From a virus: DNA of 43,171 nt. The notes below the pieces were generated by a model. The model did no database searches and was not told the DNA's origin. It saw only the letters and a list, made by a program, of their open reading frames with translations. The stretch is taken from positions 1 to 43,171 of IMG/VR virus record IMGVR_UViG_3300049717_000222; one strand, 5' to 3'. Below are positions 39,964 through 43,171 of the stretch, piece after piece (the first letter of the stretch is position 1; each line of letters opens with the position of its first letter). Position numbers and translations under genes: made by a program.

Positions 39964-39999
39964 CAATAATACTTTGCACCTCATTTTAAATAAAGGACA
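39964..39999 (-). promoter_or_regulatory. Phage-type promoter (TGTCCTTTA-N19-TATTATTG)
   Basis: Minus strand: TGTCCTTTA (39999-39991), 19 nt, TATTATTG (39971-39964), TAGT, then ATG. It drives the portal, lysis and anterior tail genes. Confidence 0.72.
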
Positions 40000-40311
40000 G
40001 AATATTTACACTTGTTTTTTTAGATAAGATTGAAAAGAAAGTCTATTACATATATCCTTTTCAACTAAATCATATTAAAACCTGATTTTTTCAATTTTGA
40101 CAGAATTTTTTTTATAAAATCCTCATTTTTTGATTTTTGACCTTAAAAAATTTGATTTTTTTGACTTTTTTGTGAAAATTGACCCCGCCGCGCCCTATCG
40201 CGCCGGTGAAATTGCATTGCCCGGAATCGGAATTATATGAAACGCCATCCCAGCCTGGTCATAGACCGGATATAGTCTAATCAATTGAATTAATGTTTGT
40301 TTGATTGATGA
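40000..40311. other. Gene-free region after terminase; candidate packaging (cos/pac) site
   Basis: 312 bp without a gene between terminase and the phage-type promoter at 39964. Bases 40090-40180 hold a run of T-tracts ending in TTGA on the plus strand (A-tracts on the other), repeated about every 9-11 bp, which would curve DNA. It is followed by a GC-rich island (40181-40210) with CGCGCC at 40189 and 40199 (10-bp spaced), very unlike the AT-rich surroundings. Bent DNA beside a GC island next to terminase genes would suit cos or pac. No other gene or RNA is seen here. Confidence 0.4.
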
Positions 40312-41808
40312 TCACTTCAAGATCATCATGTTGAATGTGGGGATCTGTTCATTCAATAGTATCGGACTATAAATCCAATAATAAAGGTTGTCAACGGCAT
40401 CACTGAGGTCGGTTGCCTTCCATCTTGGTTGATCAATCTTTCGTTCAGATGATTTGTCTTTCTTGAATTCACTTGGTAGTATCGGTGCATTATCCATAGA
40501 GACAAATGACTCCATTGCATTGTTCATATTGATTGCAAATGCTGGTACTTCTGGGAAATTACCAGATAGAAACTTAGACCAGAACTGGAACTTATCCATG
40601 TGAGATGCCTCAAACAATTGTGCACGATTATAGACGGTCCATCCTGCCTTTTGCAATAGAGTCGTCACATCATCAAAGTAGGTTTGTCTTGAAGATGCAT
40701 CATTCTTCCGGGTTCCATCAGATCCACCATATAGATATACTGTCTTATCCCGATGATACTGATAATAATCTATGAACTTCTTTACAAGTATAGGCAGGAT
40801 CTCATTCTCAACATAGAAGTTCTTAATGATTGGAAATCTGTTCACAGATTTGTGATGCTGTCCAATGATGCAACAATTTTGAGTTGATCCAAAGTCAAAA
40901 GAAAGATAGAGTGGTTCATCCTTTAAATCATCTTTGTCTCCTCTGCAATCCATTAGAGGAGTTGTTTTGGGATTTATCTTTTGTTGATCATAGAATGAAT
41001 AATCATAAGAATCATAATAACAGTGTCGTTGAGAAGAAAGTTCAGGATAAAAGCCACTTATATTTCTTCTCCTTCTTTGATTCTCAATCTCAATATCATA
41101 GACAATTTTTGGAAGATTTCTTTTTTCATTCCGCAACCATTTCTCTCCCAATATCTTGATATTTTCTTTGGCACTTGCTTCCATAAACATATAATCTTCT
41201 GGATATTCAATTGCCATCTTCTCAATATCAAAAACCCAGTCACCATCCTTTGTCAATGGTTGGGATCCCATGAATAATTCGAAACTATGTATTTTGATCT
41301 TTCCAAAATGCTCCCGATTACCCCGTATGGCGGGACGTAAATCAGAATCTATTGCCGTTTTTTTAAGTTTTGTCACCTCATCAAGCATCATACCATCATA
41401 ACTTCCACTTCTGATCATCTCCGGCCGGTCAAAGGATCCGAATTCAATGGTGAATCCATTAAAAAAATGAATACAATGTGAATAATCTAATGGCGGTTGA
41501 TATGCCTGGTCCCAGTTCCATCTTTTTGGAGCCCGGGTACCAATGAAATAATGGATATTCTGATATAATCCCCTCCGTTCCCAATGTGCAATTATCGGAC
41601 CCATGGATTTATTCTTAATGTGAAAATATGTCAATCCACCAAAAAGAACTTTTCCTCTGGGCATATAAGTCATTGCCTTGATAATTTCATCCGCAAATAT
41701 TGTAGTCTTTCCAGTTCCACGACCCCAAATGCACATTTTATAAGGTTTGGAAGAAAGTTTGACTGCTAATTGCGGGAAATTGTAATATGGTGCCGGTTTA
41801 ATTTCCAT
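40312..41808 (-). CDS. terL: Terminase large subunit
   Basis: 498 aa. ATPase: Walker A GRGTGKT (res 29-35) and Walker B MMLDE (res 140-144). Nuclease: LSFDFGSTQ near residue 300 supplies the first Asp, GGSDGTRKND the middle acid, and ATDLSDAVDNLYYW the last Asp. It packages DNA into the prohead through the portal. It overlaps the small-subunit-like gene by 11 nt. Confidence 0.95.
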   Translation of the reverse strand: MEIKPAPYYNFPQLAVKLSSKPYKMCIWGRGTGKTTIFADEIIKAMTYMPRGKVLFGGLTYFHIKNKSMGPIIAHWERRGLYQNIHYFIGTRAPKRWNWDQAYQPPLDYSHCIHFFNGFTIEFGSFDRPEMIRSGSYDGMMLDEVTKLKKTAIDSDLRPAIRGNREHFGKIKIHSFELFMGSQPLTKDGDWVFDIEKMAIEYPEDYMFMEASAKENIKILGEKWLRNEKRNLPKIVYDIEIENQRRRRNISGFYPELSSQRHCYYDSYDYSFYDQQKINPKTTPLMDCRGDKDDLKDEPLYLSFDFGSTQNCCIIGQHHKSVNRFPIIKNFYVENEILPILVKKFIDYYQYHRDKTVYLYGGSDGTRKNDASSRQTYFDDVTTLLQKAGWTVYNRAQLFEASHMDKFQFWSKFLSGNFPEVPAFAINMNNAMESFVSMDNAPILPSEFKKDKSSERKIDQPRWKATDLSDAVDNLYYWIYSPILLNEQIPTFNMMILK

Positions 41809-42430
41809 CGGGTATTATTTCAGCATCAGAAATATTCATCATATCAAGGTAATCTTTGATCGGCGATTTATCAATAAGCCCTTGGATTTTATTTTGAAGT
41901 TCAAGTACCTGTTCTTGTGCCTTCTTGTCAATTTGTTTGAAGAAGGGAGAATTGATAAATTGAATAGTAATTGAAAGCATCTGCATCGGTGGTTGAATTT
42001 TTGATGGATCTGGAAGATCGATATCTTCCCGGTCCACACCGGTTATTTTGATCAAGTTTGCAACGGCACGGTTCATTTGATCTATGTCAGATTTTGAAGC
42101 TGCCAATTGGTAATTTTTCATTGCCAATTCATAAAGAATATATCTCGATGCCTCTTTTTTGGTTTTTATTACATCTCCGAAAAGTTCAAGTGCAGATCTG
42201 ATATCTCTGTATGCCTGTCTCGGAGTATAATTGAATTGGCTGATCAATCTATCCTTTGCCTGTTCATTAGAATGATATTTACAAAGAAGGGTAAATGCCG
42301 ACTCCAACCTTATTCTTATTTCATCTTCTTTTTGACTTAATTTTATATTATCATCAATAAAATATTGACGAATCTTTTCTAAAGTATTATTAAAGCCTTC
42401 TGATGATAATAATAGATCCTTATTGGACAT
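41798..42430 (-). CDS. Terminase small-subunit-like protein
   Basis: 210 aa. The N-terminal half is helical with a helix-turn-helix-like segment (KDRLISQFNYTPRQAYRDIRSALELFG), followed by an extended Pro-rich and helical C-terminus (DREDIDLPDPSKI; KAQEQVLELQNKI). It lies just upstream of terL, as small subunits do, overlapping it by 11 nt. It would bind the packaging site and load TerL. Confidence 0.75.
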   Translation of the reverse strand: MSNKDLLLSSEGFNNTLEKIRQYFIDDNIKLSQKEDEIRIRLESAFTLLCKYHSNEQAKDRLISQFNYTPRQAYRDIRSALELFGDVIKTKKEASRYILYELAMKNYQLAASKSDIDQMNRAVANLIKITGVDREDIDLPDPSKIQPPMQMLSITIQFINSPFFKQIDKKAQEQVLELQNKIQGLIDKSPIKDYLDMMNISDAEIIPDGN

Positions 42431-43171
42431 CGGTTTTCCTTTCTATTTTTATCTCCGGATCCAGCTTTTTCATTCTGTCAATTATCATTTGGCAATATTT
42501 AGGATCTATTTCGATCATGAAACAATTTCTGTTCAATTGATGTGATGCAACCATTGAAGTACCTGATCCTCCAAATGGATCATAAATAGATTCTCCTTTT
42601 TTGGTATTATTTATGATTGGTCTTGCCATGGCTTCAATTGGCTTTTGAGTACCATGTGAAGTCATTGTATCTTCATGAGAATTAAAAACATTTAATCCCC
42701 TGATTTCCCAAGTTGTACTTTGATTCCGGCCACCATACCAATTGCTGTTTTTACCTTTTCTTACGGCATAAAGACAAGGTTCATGTTGCCAATGATAATC
42801 TCCGCGGGAAAGCACAAATGTTGATTTTACCCAAATAATCTGACTTCTGATATCGAATCCGCAATCAGAAATATCCTTCATTATGATATCCTGAAAACGT
42901 GATGCATGCCAGATATACATGATATCTCCCGGAAATAATGAATAGGCATCTACCCATGTTGGAATATCATCATTATTTACCGCTCCATTTCGTTTACCAT
43001 GGACGGCATTAATCTTATCCCTCCAGGTAGGATCATAATTTACACCATAGGGAGGATCTGTAACCATCAGAATCGGTTGTATATCCTTTAGCAATTTTTG
43101 AACAGTATTAGATAAAGTACTATCTCCGCAAATTAACCTGTGGGTTAATCCTTTTGAGGTCAATTCAAATA
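42420..43171 (-). CDS. ParB-like domain / DNA methyltransferase, C-terminal part (continues at base 1)
   Basis: The rest of the gene that begins at 626. It encodes methyltransferase motif IV DPPYG (res 200-204), the Trp/His-rich target region (GDYHWQHEPCLYAVRKGKNSNWYGG) and motif I as DPFGGSGT (res 359-366) after IV, so it is a beta-class N6-adenine/N4-cytosine amino-methyltransferase. The ParB-like N-terminal domain could target or regulate it. It may protect phage DNA against restriction. It overlaps the small-terminase gene by 11 nt. Confidence 0.9.
   Translation of the reverse strand, partial: FELTSKGLTHRLICGDSTLSNTVQKLLKDIQPILMVTDPPYGVNYDPTWRDKINAVHGKRNGAVNNDDIPTWVDAYSLFPGDIMYIWHASRFQDIIMKDISDCGFDIRSQIIWVKSTFVLSRGDYHWQHEPCLYAVRKGKNSNWYGGRNQSTTWEIRGLNVFNSHEDTMTSHGTQKPIEAMARPIINNTKKGESIYDPFGGSGTSMVASHQLNRNCFMIEIDPKYCQMIIDRMKKLDPEIKIERKTDVQ
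43031..43171. repeat. Terminal redundancy, right copy
   Basis: Matches 2-142 with one mismatch (43045). Confidence 0.9.

Overview
The window looks like a complete temperate siphovirus of a Bacteroidota host. It is AT-rich. Bases 2-142 and 43031-43171 are the same 141-bp stretch with one mismatch, and one gene (ParB-methyltransferase) reads across the join, so the molecule is circular or circularly permuted. Bacteroidota affinity rests on promoters of the TTG-N19/20-TANNTTTG type, DUF6712-like and GH108/EF-hand phage proteins, DGR target proteins of a type I know from Bacteroidales phages, and a tRNA gene without encoded CCA. Nearly every gene is on the minus strand; only the CI-like repressor and the integrase are on the plus strand.

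Layout in transcription order (minus strand, decreasing coordinate). (1) Lysogeny and early region, 18.7 to 8.8 kb: integrase beside a candidate attP, CI-like repressor facing a Cro-like gene, a tRNA-Met(CAT) inside the early transcript, a LuxR-type regulator, a run of small overlapping genes, a P-loop replication helicase, an 8-bp repeat cluster that may be the origin, then a diversity-generating retroelement (DGR): two target genes with variable repeats, the template repeat, the reverse transcriptase and a small protein overlapping its 3' end. (2) Two possible regulators (8.8-8.0 kb). (3) Head region: ClpP-like protease-scaffold, major capsid protein and a membrane-anchored protein (7.8-4.3 kb). 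(4) Three glycosyltransferase-type genes (4.2-1.3 kb). (5) ParB-methyltransferase across the join, small and large terminase (to 40.3 kb). (6) Portal, DUF6712, lysis cassette (holin candidates, GH108 endolysin, permuted NlpC-like protein, u-spanin), a secreted beta-helix protein, tail genes, tape measure, distal tail and fibre genes (40 to 19.2 kb).

Main discoveries. The DGR has one template and two variable repeats; across 75 aligned positions all 15 and 16 differences are at template adenines. A repeated promoter, TG(T/A)CCTTTA-N19-TANNTTTG, occurs six times, and in five cases the start codon follows the -7 box by 4-5 nt, which predicts leaderless mRNAs. A self-contained moron lies between tail genes: canonical host promoter, three-way-junction RNA leader with a GNRA loop, 101-aa gene, terminator. 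A second elaborate RNA structure leads the gene next to the integrase. Three genes shorter than 60 codons (59, 53 and 59 aa) fit tightly between their neighbours.

Functional assignments come from reading motifs by eye. No database search was possible, and structural calls for tail and accessory proteins are inferred largely from position.
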